A stretch of DNA of 20,055 bases from positions 1 through 20,055 of the forward strand of contig DDKG01000189.1 of the NCBI GenBank assembly GCA_002339265.1, given 5' to 3'. Source of the stretch: Massilia sp. UBA2604 (GTDB lineage Bacteria > Pseudomonadota > Gammaproteobacteria > Burkholderiales > Burkholderiaceae_D). The translations under genes were made by a program, and so were the position numbers. Below the pieces are notes generated by a model. The model had not been told where the DNA came from and did not search any database. It saw only the letters and a program-made list of their open reading frames with translations. This document shows positions 6,262 through 14,386 of the stretch, one piece after another (the stretch's first letter is position 1; each line of letters starts with the position of its first letter).

Positions 6262-9200
6262 ATGGCACGTTATTTTATTGACCGCCCCATCTTTGCCTGG
6301 GTGATCGCGCTGTTCATCATGGTGATCGGTGGGGTTTCCATCACCCAGCTGCCGATCGCCCAGTATCCGAACGTGGCCCCGCCCTCGATCGTGATCAATG
6401 CGACCTACCCTGGCGCATCGGCCCAGGTGCTGGAAGACTCGGTCATCTCCGTCATCGAACGCGAGATGAACGGCTCTCCAGGCCTGATCTACATGGAATC
6501 GAGCAGCACCGCCAGCGGCGCCGGCTCGATCACCCTGACCTTCGAAACCGGCACCGACCCCGAGCTGGCCCAGGTCGACGTTCAGAACCGCCTGTCGCGC
6601 GCGGCTCCGCGCCTGCCGGCATCGGTCAACCAGCAGGGCGTGCGTGTCGACAAGGTGCGCGCCAACTTCCTGCTGGTGACGATCCTGTCGTCGGACGATC
6701 CGAAGTGGGACCCGATCGCGCTGGGCGACTATGCCTCGCGCAGCGTCCTGCCCGAGATCCAGCGCATCAAGGGCGTCGGTACCGCCCAGCTGTTCGGCAC
6801 CGAGCGCGCGATGCGCGTGTGGATCGACCCGGCCAAGCTGGTCGGCCTGAACCTGTCGCCGGGCGACGTCAACGCCGCGATCCAGTCGCAGAATGCCCAG
6901 GTGGCGTCGGGCACCATCGGCGACCTGCCGCTGGCGGCCGGCCAGGAAATCACCGCGACCGTGGTGGTGACCGGCCAGCTGAGCACCGTCGAGCAGTTCG
7001 GCAACATCGTGCTGCGCGCGAATCCTGACGGCTCGACCGTGCGCCTGAAGGACGTGGCGCGCCTCGAGATCGGCGGCCAGGCCTACCAGACCTCGGCGCG
7101 CCTGAACGGCAAGCCGTCGAGCGGCATCGGCGTCCAGCTGACCCCGACCGGCAACGCGCTCGAAACCGCGGAGCTGGTGAAGGCGCGCATGGAAGAACTG
7201 TCGAAGTTCTTCCCGCACGGCGTCAAGTACACCATCCCGTACGACAGCTCCAAGTTCATCAGCATCTCGATCGAGCAGGTGGTGCATACCCTGGTCGAAG
7301 CAATCGTGCTGGTGTTCCTGGTGATGTTCCTGTTCCTGCAGAACATCCGCTATACCCTGATCCCGACCATCGTCGTGCCGGTCGCCCTGCTCGGCTCCCT
7401 GGCCACGCTGCTGGCGCTGGGCTACTCGATCAACGTGCTGACCATGTTCGGCATGGTGCTGGTGATCGGTATCGTGGTCGACGATGCGATCGTGGTGGTG
7501 GAGAACGTCGAACGCATCATGAGCGAAGAAGGCCTGCCGCCGCTGGAAGCGACGCGCAAGGCGATGGGCCAGATCACCGGCGCCATCATCGGCATCACCG
7601 TGGTGCTGATGTCGGTGTTCGCCCCGCTGGCGTTCTTCGGCGGTGCGGTCGGCAACATCTACCGCCAGTTCGCGGTGGTGATGGTGTCCTCGATCGCCTT
7701 CTCGGCCTTCCTGGCGCTGACCCTGACCCCGGCGCTGTGCGCCCACCTGCTCAAGCCGATCGAAAAGGGCCATCACGAGAAGAAGGGTTTCTTCGGCTGG
7801 TTCAACCGCAAGTTCTCGGCGACCGCCAAGGGCTATGAAGGCTGGGTCGGCAAGATCGTCAAGCACACCGGCCGCGGCATGATCGTGTTCGCCGTCGTGG
7901 TGGGCGTGGTGGCGCTGCTGTTCACGCGCATGCCGAACTCGTTCCTGCCGAACGAAGACCAGGGTTATATCGTCCTGAACGTCCAGCTGCCGCCGGGCGC
8001 GACGCAGGAGCGCACCAACCAGGTGATGACCGCGGTCGAGAACTTCACCATGAAGCAGCCCGAAGTCGCCAACATGATCTCGATCCTGGGCTTCTCGTTC
8101 TCGGGCTCGGGCCAGAACATGGCGCTGGCCTTCGTCCCGCTGAAGGACTGGAGCGAGCGCAAGGAAAAAGGCTCGGACGCGCAAGGCCTGGCAGGCCGCA
8201 TCATGGGCGGCGTGAGCGGCATCCGCGACGCCTTCATCTTCGCCATCAGCCCGCCGCCGATCCCGGAACTGGGCCGCGGCACCGGCTTCAGCTTCCGCCT
8301 GCAGGACCGCGGCAGCAACGGCCACGACGCCCTGCTGGCAGCACGTAACCAGCTGCTCGGCATGGCCGCGCAAAGCAAGATCCTGACCGGCGTGCGTCCG
8401 GAAGGCCTGGAAGACGCGCCGCAGGTGCGCCTGGACATCGACCGCGACAAGGCGCAGGCCCTGGGCGTGAGCTTCAGCGCGATCAATACCGCGATCTCGA
8501 CCTCGCTCGGTTCGTCGTACGTGAACGACTTCCCGAACGCCGGCCGCCTGCAACGCGTGGTGGTGCAGGCCGAGGCCAGCTCGCGCATGCAGCCTGACGA
8601 CCTGCTCAAGCTGAACGCGATCAACAACCAGGGCCAGGCCGTGCCGCTGTCGTCGTTCGCGACCACGCGCTGGATCACCGGCCCGATGCAGACCCTGCGC
8701 TACAACGGCTACCCGGCGATGAGCATCTCGGGCGACGCCGCCCCGGGCTACTCGACCGGCGACGCGCTGGCCGAGATGGAACGCCTGGCGGGCCAGCTGC
8801 CGGCCGGCTTCGCCTTCGAGTGGACCGGCCAGTCGCGCGAGGAAGTGCTGTCCGGTTCGACCATGACCATCCTGATGGCGTTCTCGATGCTGGCGATCTT
8901 CCTGGCCCTGGCCGCGCTGTATGAAAGCTGGTCGATCCCGGTCTCGGTACTGCTGGTGGTGCCGCTCGGTATCCTGGGCGCGATCGTGGCCGCCAATATG
9001 CGCGGCTTCCCGAACGACGTGTACTTCAAGATCGGCCTGGTGACCATCATCGGCCTGGCGGCGAAGAACGCGGTGCTGATCATCGAATTCGCGAAGGACC
9101 TGCAGGCGCAGGGCAAGTCGCCGATCGAAGCGGCGATCGAGGCTGCGCACCTGCGCTTCCGCCCGATCATCATGACCTCGCTGGCCTTCATCCTCGGCGT

Positions 9201-9417
9201 GCTGCCGCTGGTGATTGCCGGCGGCGCCGGCGCGGCTTCGCAGCGCGCGATCGGCACCGGCGTGATGGGCGGTATGATTACGGCTACCGTGTTCGGCGTG
9301 CTGTTCGTGCCGCTGTTCTTCGTGGTGATCCGCACCCTGTTCAAGGGCAGCGAGCGCCAGCGCAAGATCTACGCCCACGAACAGGACAAGGCCGCAGAAG
9401 AAGGAAACAAAATATGA
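6262..9417 (+). CDS. RND multidrug efflux transporter, HAE-1 family (AcrB/MexB type)
   Basis: The 1051-residue protein is a full-length inner-membrane proton-drug antiporter. It begins MARYFIDRPIFAWVIALF, the usual first helix. The proton-relay residues are all present: Asp407 and Asp408 in the fourth-helix motif GIVVDDAIVVVENVER, Lys935 in AAKNAVLIIEFAKD, and Arg965 in the block before PIIMTSLAF. The switch loop GFSFSG carries Phe611 and Phe613, matching AcrB Phe615 and Phe617. Two large periplasmic loops, one after the first and one after the seventh membrane helix, have the usual porter and docking lengths. The substrate range cannot be read from sequence. An AGGAA site lies 7 nt before the start. 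The stop overlaps the outer-membrane-factor start by 4 nt, so the three parts are made together. Confidence 0.97.
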   Translation: MARYFIDRPIFAWVIALFIMVIGGVSITQLPIAQYPNVAPPSIVINATYPGASAQVLEDSVISVIEREMNGSPGLIYMESSSTASGAGSITLTFETGTDPELAQVDVQNRLSRAAPRLPASVNQQGVRVDKVRANFLLVTILSSDDPKWDPIALGDYASRSVLPEIQRIKGVGTAQLFGTERAMRVWIDPAKLVGLNLSPGDVNAAIQSQNAQVASGTIGDLPLAAGQEITATVVVTGQLSTVEQFGNIVLRANPDGSTVRLKDVARLEIGGQAYQTSARLNGKPSSGIGVQLTPTGNALETAELVKARMEELSKFFPHGVKYTIPYDSSKFISISIEQVVHTLVEAIVLVFLVMFLFLQNIRYTLIPTIVVPVALLGSLATLLALGYSINVLTMFGMVLVIGIVVDDAIVVVENVERIMSEEGLPPLEATRKAMGQITGAIIGITVVLMSVFAPLAFFGGAVGNIYRQFAVVMVSSIAFSAFLALTLTPALCAHLLKPIEKGHHEKKGFFGWFNRKFSATAKGYEGWVGKIVKHTGRGMIVFAVVVGVVALLFTRMPNSFLPNEDQGYIVLNVQLPPGATQERTNQVMTAVENFTMKQPEVANMISILGFSFSGSGQNMALAFVPLKDWSERKEKGSDAQGLAGRIMGGVSGIRDAFIFAISPPPIPELGRGTGFSFRLQDRGSNGHDALLAARNQLLGMAAQSKILTGVRPEGLEDAPQVRLDIDRDKAQALGVSFSAINTAISTSLGSSYVNDFPNAGRLQRVVVQAEASSRMQPDDLLKLNAINNQGQAVPLSSFATTRWITGPMQTLRYNGYPAMSISGDAAPGYSTGDALAEMERLAGQLPAGFAFEWTGQSREEVLSGSTMTILMAFSMLAIFLALAALYESWSIPVSVLLVVPLGILGAIVAANMRGFPNDVYFKIGLVTIIGLAAKNAVLIIEFAKDLQAQGKSPIEAAIEAAHLRFRPIIMTSLAFILGVLPLVIAGGAGAASQRAIGTGVMGGMITATVFGVLFVPLFFVVIRTLFKGSERQRKIYAHEQDKAAEEGNKI

Positions 9418-10862
9418 TCAAGTATGTGAAACTCGCGACGCCGCTGGCGTTGGCAATGACGCTGGCAGGCTGCCTCTCGCTGGCCCCGGACTATGAACGT
9501 CCGGCGGCCCCGGTGGCTGCCGCCTTCCCGGAAACCCCGAAGGCGGGCACCGAGTCGACCAGCCCGGTGCTGGCCGCAGCGCCGGCCACCGTGGCCTGGC
9601 AGTCGTTCTTCGCCGATGCGCGCCTGCGCTCGCTGATCGACGCCGCGCTGGTCAACAACCGTGACCTGCGCGTGGCGATCGCCAACATCGAGCAGGCACG
9701 TGCGCAATACCGCATCGTCCGCGCCGACCGCCTGCCGTCGGTAGGCCTGGGCGTCAGCGGCAACCGCCAGACCGTGGGCGAAGATCAGCCGATCGAAAGT
9801 GTGTACCAGGCCGGCCTGCAGGTCTCGCAATTCGAGCTCGACCTATTCGGCCGCGTGCGCAACCTGTCCGACGCGGCGCTGGCGCAATACCTGGCGACCG
9901 AAGAGGCGCGCAAGGCTACGCAGATCAGCCTGATCTCGTCGGTAGCCAGCGCCTGGCTGCAACTGCTGGCCGACGAAGAGCTGCTGCGCATCACGCAAGA
10001 TACGCTGAACACGCGCCTGGAATCGGACAAGCTGTTCCAGCTGCGCTTCGAGAACGGCGTGGCCTCGCGCCTGGAGCTGCAGCAATCGCGTTCGCTGGTC
10101 GAGACGGCGCGCGCCACCCTCGCCCAGCAGCAGCGCCTGCGGGCCCAGGACATCAACCTCCTGACCCTGCTGGTCGGCGGCCCGCTGCCGGCCGACGTCA
10201 GCGCCGGCGCCACCCTGGCCAAGACCGAGCTGCCGGACATCCCGGCCGGCCTGCCGTCCGACCTGCTGGCCAACCGTCCGGACATCCGTTCGGCCGAGCA
10301 GCAGCTGATCGCGGCCAACGCCAACATCGGCGCGGCGCGCGCGAACTTCTTCCCGCGCATCACGCTGACCGGCTCGGCCGGCAGCGCCAGCACCGAGCTG
10401 TCGGGCCTGTTCGACAGCGGTACCTGGGGCTGGACCTTTGCGCCGCAGGCGATCCTGCCGATCTTCGACTACGGCCGCAACAGCGCCAACCTGGGCAGCG
10501 CCCGCGCCCAGCGCGACATCGCGGTGGCGCAGTACGAGCAGTCGATCCAGACCGCGTTCCGCGAAGTGGCGGACGCGCTGGCCGGCCAGGCAACCTACAG
10601 CGAGCAGCTGCGCGCGCAAGCCGCGGTGACCGAGGCTGAAGCGGATCGTTTCAACCTGTCCGACCTGCGCTACCGCAGCGGCGCGGCCAGCCAGCTCGAC
10701 CTGCTGGATGCGCAGCGTTCGCTGTTCCAGTCGCAGCAGCTGTCGGTGCAGGCGAATCTGCTGAGGTTGCAGAATCAGGTGGTGTTGTATCGTGTGCTGG
10801 GCGGTGGGTGGACGGAGCCTGCCGTGACGGCGGAAGGCGGGGCGCCGGTGGCGGCGCGCTAA
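9414..10862 (+). CDS. Outer-membrane efflux lipoprotein, NodT/OprM family
   Basis: The 482-residue protein is the TolC-like outer-membrane channel of the tripartite pump. The lipobox LAGC places a lipid on Cys20, followed by the family opening LSLAPDYERPAAPV. Two repeated outer-membrane-efflux segments follow. The first has LIDAALVNNRDLRVAIANIEQARAQ and the FELDLFGRVRN strand. The second has LLANRPDIRSAEQQLIAANANIGAARANFFPRITLTGSAG, LPIFDYGRNSANLGSARAQRDIA and the late DLRYRSGAASQLDLLDAQRSLF helix. Both are strong OprM hallmarks. The start codon overlaps the pump stop (ATGA at 9414-9417), with a GAAGGA ribosome-binding site inside the end of the pump gene. A rho-independent terminator follows 24 bp after the stop, closing the operon. 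Confidence 0.95.
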   Translation: MIKYVKLATPLALAMTLAGCLSLAPDYERPAAPVAAAFPETPKAGTESTSPVLAAAPATVAWQSFFADARLRSLIDAALVNNRDLRVAIANIEQARAQYRIVRADRLPSVGLGVSGNRQTVGEDQPIESVYQAGLQVSQFELDLFGRVRNLSDAALAQYLATEEARKATQISLISSVASAWLQLLADEELLRITQDTLNTRLESDKLFQLRFENGVASRLELQQSRSLVETARATLAQQQRLRAQDINLLTLLVGGPLPADVSAGATLAKTELPDIPAGLPSDLLANRPDIRSAEQQLIAANANIGAARANFFPRITLTGSAGSASTELSGLFDSGTWGWTFAPQAILPIFDYGRNSANLGSARAQRDIAVAQYEQSIQTAFREVADALAGQATYSEQLRAQAAVTEAEADRFNLSDLRYRSGAASQLDLLDAQRSLFQSQQLSVQANLLRLQNQVVLYRVLGGGWTEPAVTAEGGAPVAAR

Positions 10863-10886
10863 GCTGCTGAAAATGCGGTTATACGG

Positions 10887-10914
10887 ACCGGGCCTATGTG
10901 GCCCGGTTTTTTTT
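10887..10914 (+). terminator. Rho-independent terminator of the RND efflux operon
   Basis: An 8-bp perfect GC-rich stem ACCGGGCC (10887-10894) and GGCCCGGT (10900-10907) closes on the loop TATGT and runs into eight T residues (10907-10914). Read on the other strand there is no T run after the stem, so it should act only on the efflux operon and not on the opposing T6SS genes. Confidence 0.93.
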
Positions 10915-10969
10915 GGGCATCTGTAAAAATTCGGTTTGATCTGATGTCGTCGCAGAACTTCGTCTCTGA

Positions 10970-11230
10970 TCAATTGTGGTTGAAGTTTGTCACTGTCGAG
11001 ACCAGCGTCGCACCGCAACTGGTCTTATGGCCGTCATACGCGACGGCAAGACCGCCGACGGTGTGGTTTACCTCCCCTTCCACAATAGTGACTGAACCAT
11101 GTATGGGGCACGTACATGTATCGCCGACGCATGCCACGGCAACACCGCCGACAGTGAAATGGGTCGCGGCGACTTTGCTTACCTTTCCACCGTGGCTGGT
11201 GGGGTCGTTCAAGCGAATCACGTTAGGCAT
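10970..11230 (-). CDS. Stand-alone PAAR-domain protein, T6SS spike tip
   Basis: The 86-residue protein is a single PAAR domain with no extension. PAAR proteins fold into a small cone that caps the VgrG trimer and sharpens the T6SS spike. Probable zinc ligands are His13 (PTSHGG), His44 (CTCPIHG), His68 (DGHKTSCG) and Cys72. Two similar beta blocks, FTVGGVAVACVGD and HTVGGLAVAYDGH, show the internal repeat of the fold. The start overlaps the end of the immunity gene by 8 bp and uses an AAGGAA ribosome-binding site within it, so it is the last gene of the vgrG operon. It lacks a toxin domain; the separate lipase is the more likely cargo. No clear terminator was seen in the 55 bp between its stop and the terminator of the convergent efflux operon. 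Confidence 0.92.
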   Translation of the reverse strand: MPNVIRLNDPTSHGGKVSKVAATHFTVGGVAVACVGDTCTCPIHGSVTIVEGEVNHTVGGLAVAYDGHKTSCGATLVSTVTNFNHN

Positions 11231-12623
11231 TGTTTTCCTTCATTTCGTTGCCTGCTTGTGGAATTCCAGCGCCTTTTGTATCGACCGGGAATGCAGATGG
11301 AGGATCATATTCAAGCAGCTTCCACTCGGCCGCCGCTACTTGATGCGTGTTACCGATCAGCGTATTCCATAAACTCGCACCGCCATCTGCCAACACAGGT
11401 GGTAGCTTGTCGCCTGCCTTGAAGAGCCGGCGCCGTTCCCCCTCAATTTTCCGCTTTTCCAGGCATTCCCACCAACCGGATTGAGGACAGATGTCTCCCG
11501 AATTCCTCATACTTCCGAGCGATACCTTGGGTGGAAGCGCAGCCGGCGGCGTGGCATCGCTTGGCTGGCGCACACGAATGGTCGGGAGGAGCTTGTCCCA
11601 CAATGCCAATGCCGCTTCGTCGGTAAGGCTGGGCCTGACAGCAGCTTTCGCGTTTTCCTTTACACCGGTATCCATACGAATATCCAATAGCGGGTGCAGG
11701 GCGTCATGACGCCCTCCCACGCTGAAGAACCTGAATTCGTGAGCATCAGTATCGTCTTTGTATTCTGGTCTTCTGGTCAGAATTTCTTCGCCTTCCCATC
11801 CATTAAGTTGACGACGACCCTCGCGCAGCGTTGTGATGCGAGCAAAGAAGCTTGCGAGTTGAATTACACTAGCTCGCTCTTTTGCGCGTTTGCGCAGGGC
11901 TGAGGGACTGCTACTTTCCTGCAAATACTCACGATTTTTTCGCATGCTTATCGAAAAACGGACATCCGGGAAATGTTTAAATCGAAGCCCCAAAGCAGTG
12001 TTTTCATATTCAGGTTGAATATCAACAAAACCTCCATCGACACAAAACCCTTGCCCAGCTGGAATTTCATTATCGTCACGTAAGCGCAGTTGCGTAGCAA
12101 ACTGGTTCATCTCTCTAACTGCATCTTCTTTTTTTTCAACATTCCCTCTCTCCAGGATAAACAAATCCCTTCCCATCGGCATGTAAGAATGAATGGTATA
12201 ACCAATTGAGCTTTTGGCCCCAAACAGCAATTTCTGGCCAGGCAATGCTCCATCCATTACTTTTCCAACCAACGAAAAATCCTGCATTTTATCTTCTGGA
12301 ATATAATCCCTCTCCTTTTCTGCCTCATCAAGCCGAGACGACATCAATTCCTTAATCCTATCAACTTGACCTCGATAAACACTGAAGCGACCATCCAACT
12401 CTGCCGACCCATGTACCACTATCGCGCTGTCCGGCACAGCAATGACGAATCGTCCGAAGCATATGTGACGCGTGCTCTTGAAAATTTCACCAACCTGGTC
12501 ATTTGATGTATTCATTAATCCTCCAGTGAATATAGAGAAACCGTAGCTCGCCCCAGAAGCTATGATTAATGAAAAAATTATCGCAACCACCCATGAACTT
12601 TTGTTTAACGAGAATTTTTTCAT
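11223..12623 (-). CDS. Tli4-like T6SS immunity protein, membrane-anchored, with C-terminal Cys/Trp module
   Basis: The 466-residue protein follows the lipase gene, which is the standard immunity position. An uncleaved-looking hydrophobic segment at about 11-33 after a basic start should anchor it with the body in the periplasm, where this class of lipase acts. The body (about 45-355) contains blocks familiar from Tle4 immunity proteins: CFGRFVIAVP at 55-64, MNQFATQLRLR at 172-182 and GFCVDGGFV at 192-200. From about 365 a separate segment carries CPQSGWWEC (Cys379, Cys387), GERRRLFKAGDKLPPV and SLWNTLIG, ending with WKLLEYD near 440. Its ATG overlaps the effector stop by 4 bp (12620-12623). 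The codons for the N-terminal half are clearly AT-rich. The family call rests on remembered motifs, so the numbering within the Tli series is probable rather than certain. Confidence 0.8.
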   Translation of the reverse strand: MKKFSLNKSSWVVAIIFSLIIASGASYGFSIFTGGLMNTSNDQVGEIFKSTRHICFGRFVIAVPDSAIVVHGSAELDGRFSVYRGQVDRIKELMSSRLDEAEKERDYIPEDKMQDFSLVGKVMDGALPGQKLLFGAKSSIGYTIHSYMPMGRDLFILERGNVEKKEDAVREMNQFATQLRLRDDNEIPAGQGFCVDGGFVDIQPEYENTALGLRFKHFPDVRFSISMRKNREYLQESSSPSALRKRAKERASVIQLASFFARITTLREGRRQLNGWEGEEILTRRPEYKDDTDAHEFRFFSVGGRHDALHPLLDIRMDTGVKENAKAAVRPSLTDEAALALWDKLLPTIRVRQPSDATPPAALPPKVSLGSMRNSGDICPQSGWWECLEKRKIEGERRRLFKAGDKLPPVLADGGASLWNTLIGNTHQVAAAEWKLLEYDPPSAFPVDTKGAGIPQAGNEMKENNA

Positions 12624-14362
12624 GTCTCAGACCATTTCATGGCGGATATTATTTTAAACAAGCTGTACAACGTAGAATCAATCACTGCTTTATCAGCATA
12701 GCTTGCCTGATGCTCGTATCCAGACTGTCTGAAAATTCCCTTAAACTTCCCACTCCTAAGTTGAGCATCTCCTGAGTGCAGCGGGACAGTTTGGTCTCCC
12801 GGTTCTGCAGCAGCCTGCATCTCGGCATCGAATCTTTTCTCATCAGACTTCCCGACGACCGCTGTGCCATCTACGAGTTTCAACTCACCTTTCTGATCAT
12901 CTCCAACGATACGCAATGCCTCTACATTCTGAAATGCCACGTTAGCGGTTGTTCGCCATACAACCTTATGCCACGCTTTTCTTTCAATGTCAGCACCATA
13001 ATGAGCATAACTATTTTCATGATAAGTATTCTCGATATACTCATGGAATTTTTTAGCTTCATCCAAATGACCAAGCGTTTGCAAAATTCCAGCCGTATTC
13101 AAACCAGCGGGATTAATCCATTCTTCGCGAAATAGGCCATACCATTTCCCCCTTACTTTATATATCTCTTCATAAGGACATTTTTCGGGCCAACTCTTTA
13201 TTAACTCCTCATTTTTTCTGAATTCTAACCAATGTCTTCCATAAAGACGACTGGGAAGCAGTTGCAGTGCTCCTGGGGCACCTGCAAGGACGGCGGTGAC
13301 GTCTTCCCCATTATTTCCCAGAACTGCCGCGCCTATCATAGCTGGAGCGCTATACCACGCACTCTCAACACCGCAGCGCATACGTTTATATGCAGCACCC
13401 GCTCCGACAGCAGGCATAACCCCGTGTACTATGCCGAGTACTTTGTCATTAATTTTTCCTATCTTAGGGTGAATTACCGCGCGAGCCACTAACCCACCCA
13501 TAGAATGAGTTACCAAAACTACCTTTTCGCACCTAAATCCTTGCTTTTGATAATCCTCAATAAGACTGTTAATTTTTCTTGCAATATCGATGCCAGATAT
13601 CCTATTACTTCTAAGCCAATTATATCCCATTGCGTGAACAGGAAACCAACAGCCTTTAACAGCAGCACGGACAGCATCCAAGCCGATTGCGTTCATCGAT
13701 GAATTTGGATGCGCTCCCCACCTAGAGGGATGGACGTTAATGATGTGCTTACATAAATATGTTTCAATGGTTCCGTTTGCAAATGCTGAATTCAACTTGT
13801 TTTCGCAGACCGCTAGAATCGACTGATAGCTACCGAAATACACTTCACCCCAACCCCGTTCGCGGGCTTTCTGATCTTGTGTTCGACCTTTTTTTTCACC
13901 GGGAGGATCGTTCTGTAGTAGCGGTCCGTCAAGTCGCTTCCAACCACCATATCCCCATGAATACCGAACCGCTTCGTTTCTCTGGTCTGAGTTTTCACTT
14001 CGATTTCCCGTATTATTTCTTTCCGAATCGTACGTATCTACCTCATTAATTTCTGGATCGAGGCGCATTTGCCTCTCTGCTGGACTATCGTCATATTGCT
14101 GAATCGTTACAGATGAGTTATCAGGACGCCACGATATATTGTGGTCTTGCCCTATCTCTTCTTGGCGATCTGCCCTCATCCTCAGATTCGACCCCATGAT
14201 TCCTGGTATGAAAATAATAGGCAGTACCTTCTTAGGCAAAATACACTTGACTTGCGGCGTTCTATCTTGCTGCGGCGTAACAAATCCGTGAGAGACGTTT
14301 CCTTGTCTTTCTTTCGGATTCACTGGGAGCTTGTATCCGTAAGGCCTGAACGAAGAAGTCAT
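12620..14362 (-). CDS. PGAP1-like alpha/beta-hydrolase, predicted T6SS lipase effector (Tle4-like)
   Basis: The 580-residue protein has no signal peptide, as expected for T6SS cargo. The alpha/beta-hydrolase core begins with PIIFIPGIMGSNL (48-60), which supplies the oxyanion region. The nucleophile elbow is VVLVTHSMGGLVAR with Ser287; the first motif residue is Thr285 rather than Gly. Likely partners are Asp523 in PGDQTVP and His551 in GYEHQASY, which complete a Ser-Asp-His triad. This layout is typical of the PGAP1-like lipases that include Tle4, which attack phospholipids of rival cells from the periplasm. A Tli4-like immunity gene directly follows with a 4-bp overlap, and vgrG precedes it by 24 bp with AAGGAT ahead of the start. 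Base composition is far more AT-rich than the chromosome (21 of 60 G+C at 13501-13560), pointing to transfer. Lipid specificity is unknown. Confidence 0.82.
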   Translation of the reverse strand: MTSSFRPYGYKLPVNPKERQGNVSHGFVTPQQDRTPQVKCILPKKVLPIIFIPGIMGSNLRMRADRQEEIGQDHNISWRPDNSSVTIQQYDDSPAERQMRLDPEINEVDTYDSERNNTGNRSENSDQRNEAVRYSWGYGGWKRLDGPLLQNDPPGEKKGRTQDQKARERGWGEVYFGSYQSILAVCENKLNSAFANGTIETYLCKHIINVHPSRWGAHPNSSMNAIGLDAVRAAVKGCWFPVHAMGYNWLRSNRISGIDIARKINSLIEDYQKQGFRCEKVVLVTHSMGGLVARAVIHPKIGKINDKVLGIVHGVMPAVGAGAAYKRMRCGVESAWYSAPAMIGAAVLGNNGEDVTAVLAGAPGALQLLPSRLYGRHWLEFRKNEELIKSWPEKCPYEEIYKVRGKWYGLFREEWINPAGLNTAGILQTLGHLDEAKKFHEYIENTYHENSYAHYGADIERKAWHKVVWRTTANVAFQNVEALRIVGDDQKGELKLVDGTAVVGKSDEKRFDAEMQAAAEPGDQTVPLHSGDAQLRSGKFKGIFRQSGYEHQASYADKAVIDSTLYSLFKIISAMKWSET

Positions 14363-14386
14363 ATCGCCCCATCCTTAGCAAATTAT

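Noticed and set aside
6259..9378. A 1039-codon open frame on the minus strand opposite the RND pump
   Set aside because: It is a codon-bias mirror of a high-GC gene. Its translation is dominated by His, Arg, Gln and Asp with no recognisable domain, while the plus strand encodes a complete AcrB-type protein.
10887..10914. A bidirectional terminator serving the convergent PAAR gene
   Set aside because: On the minus strand the stem is followed by CCGTAT and no T run.
10936..10973. A terminator for the PAAR end of the vgrG operon
   Set aside because: TTGATC/GATCAA gives only a 6-bp AT-rich stem with a 26-nt loop and a T run that starts several bases later; too weak to call.
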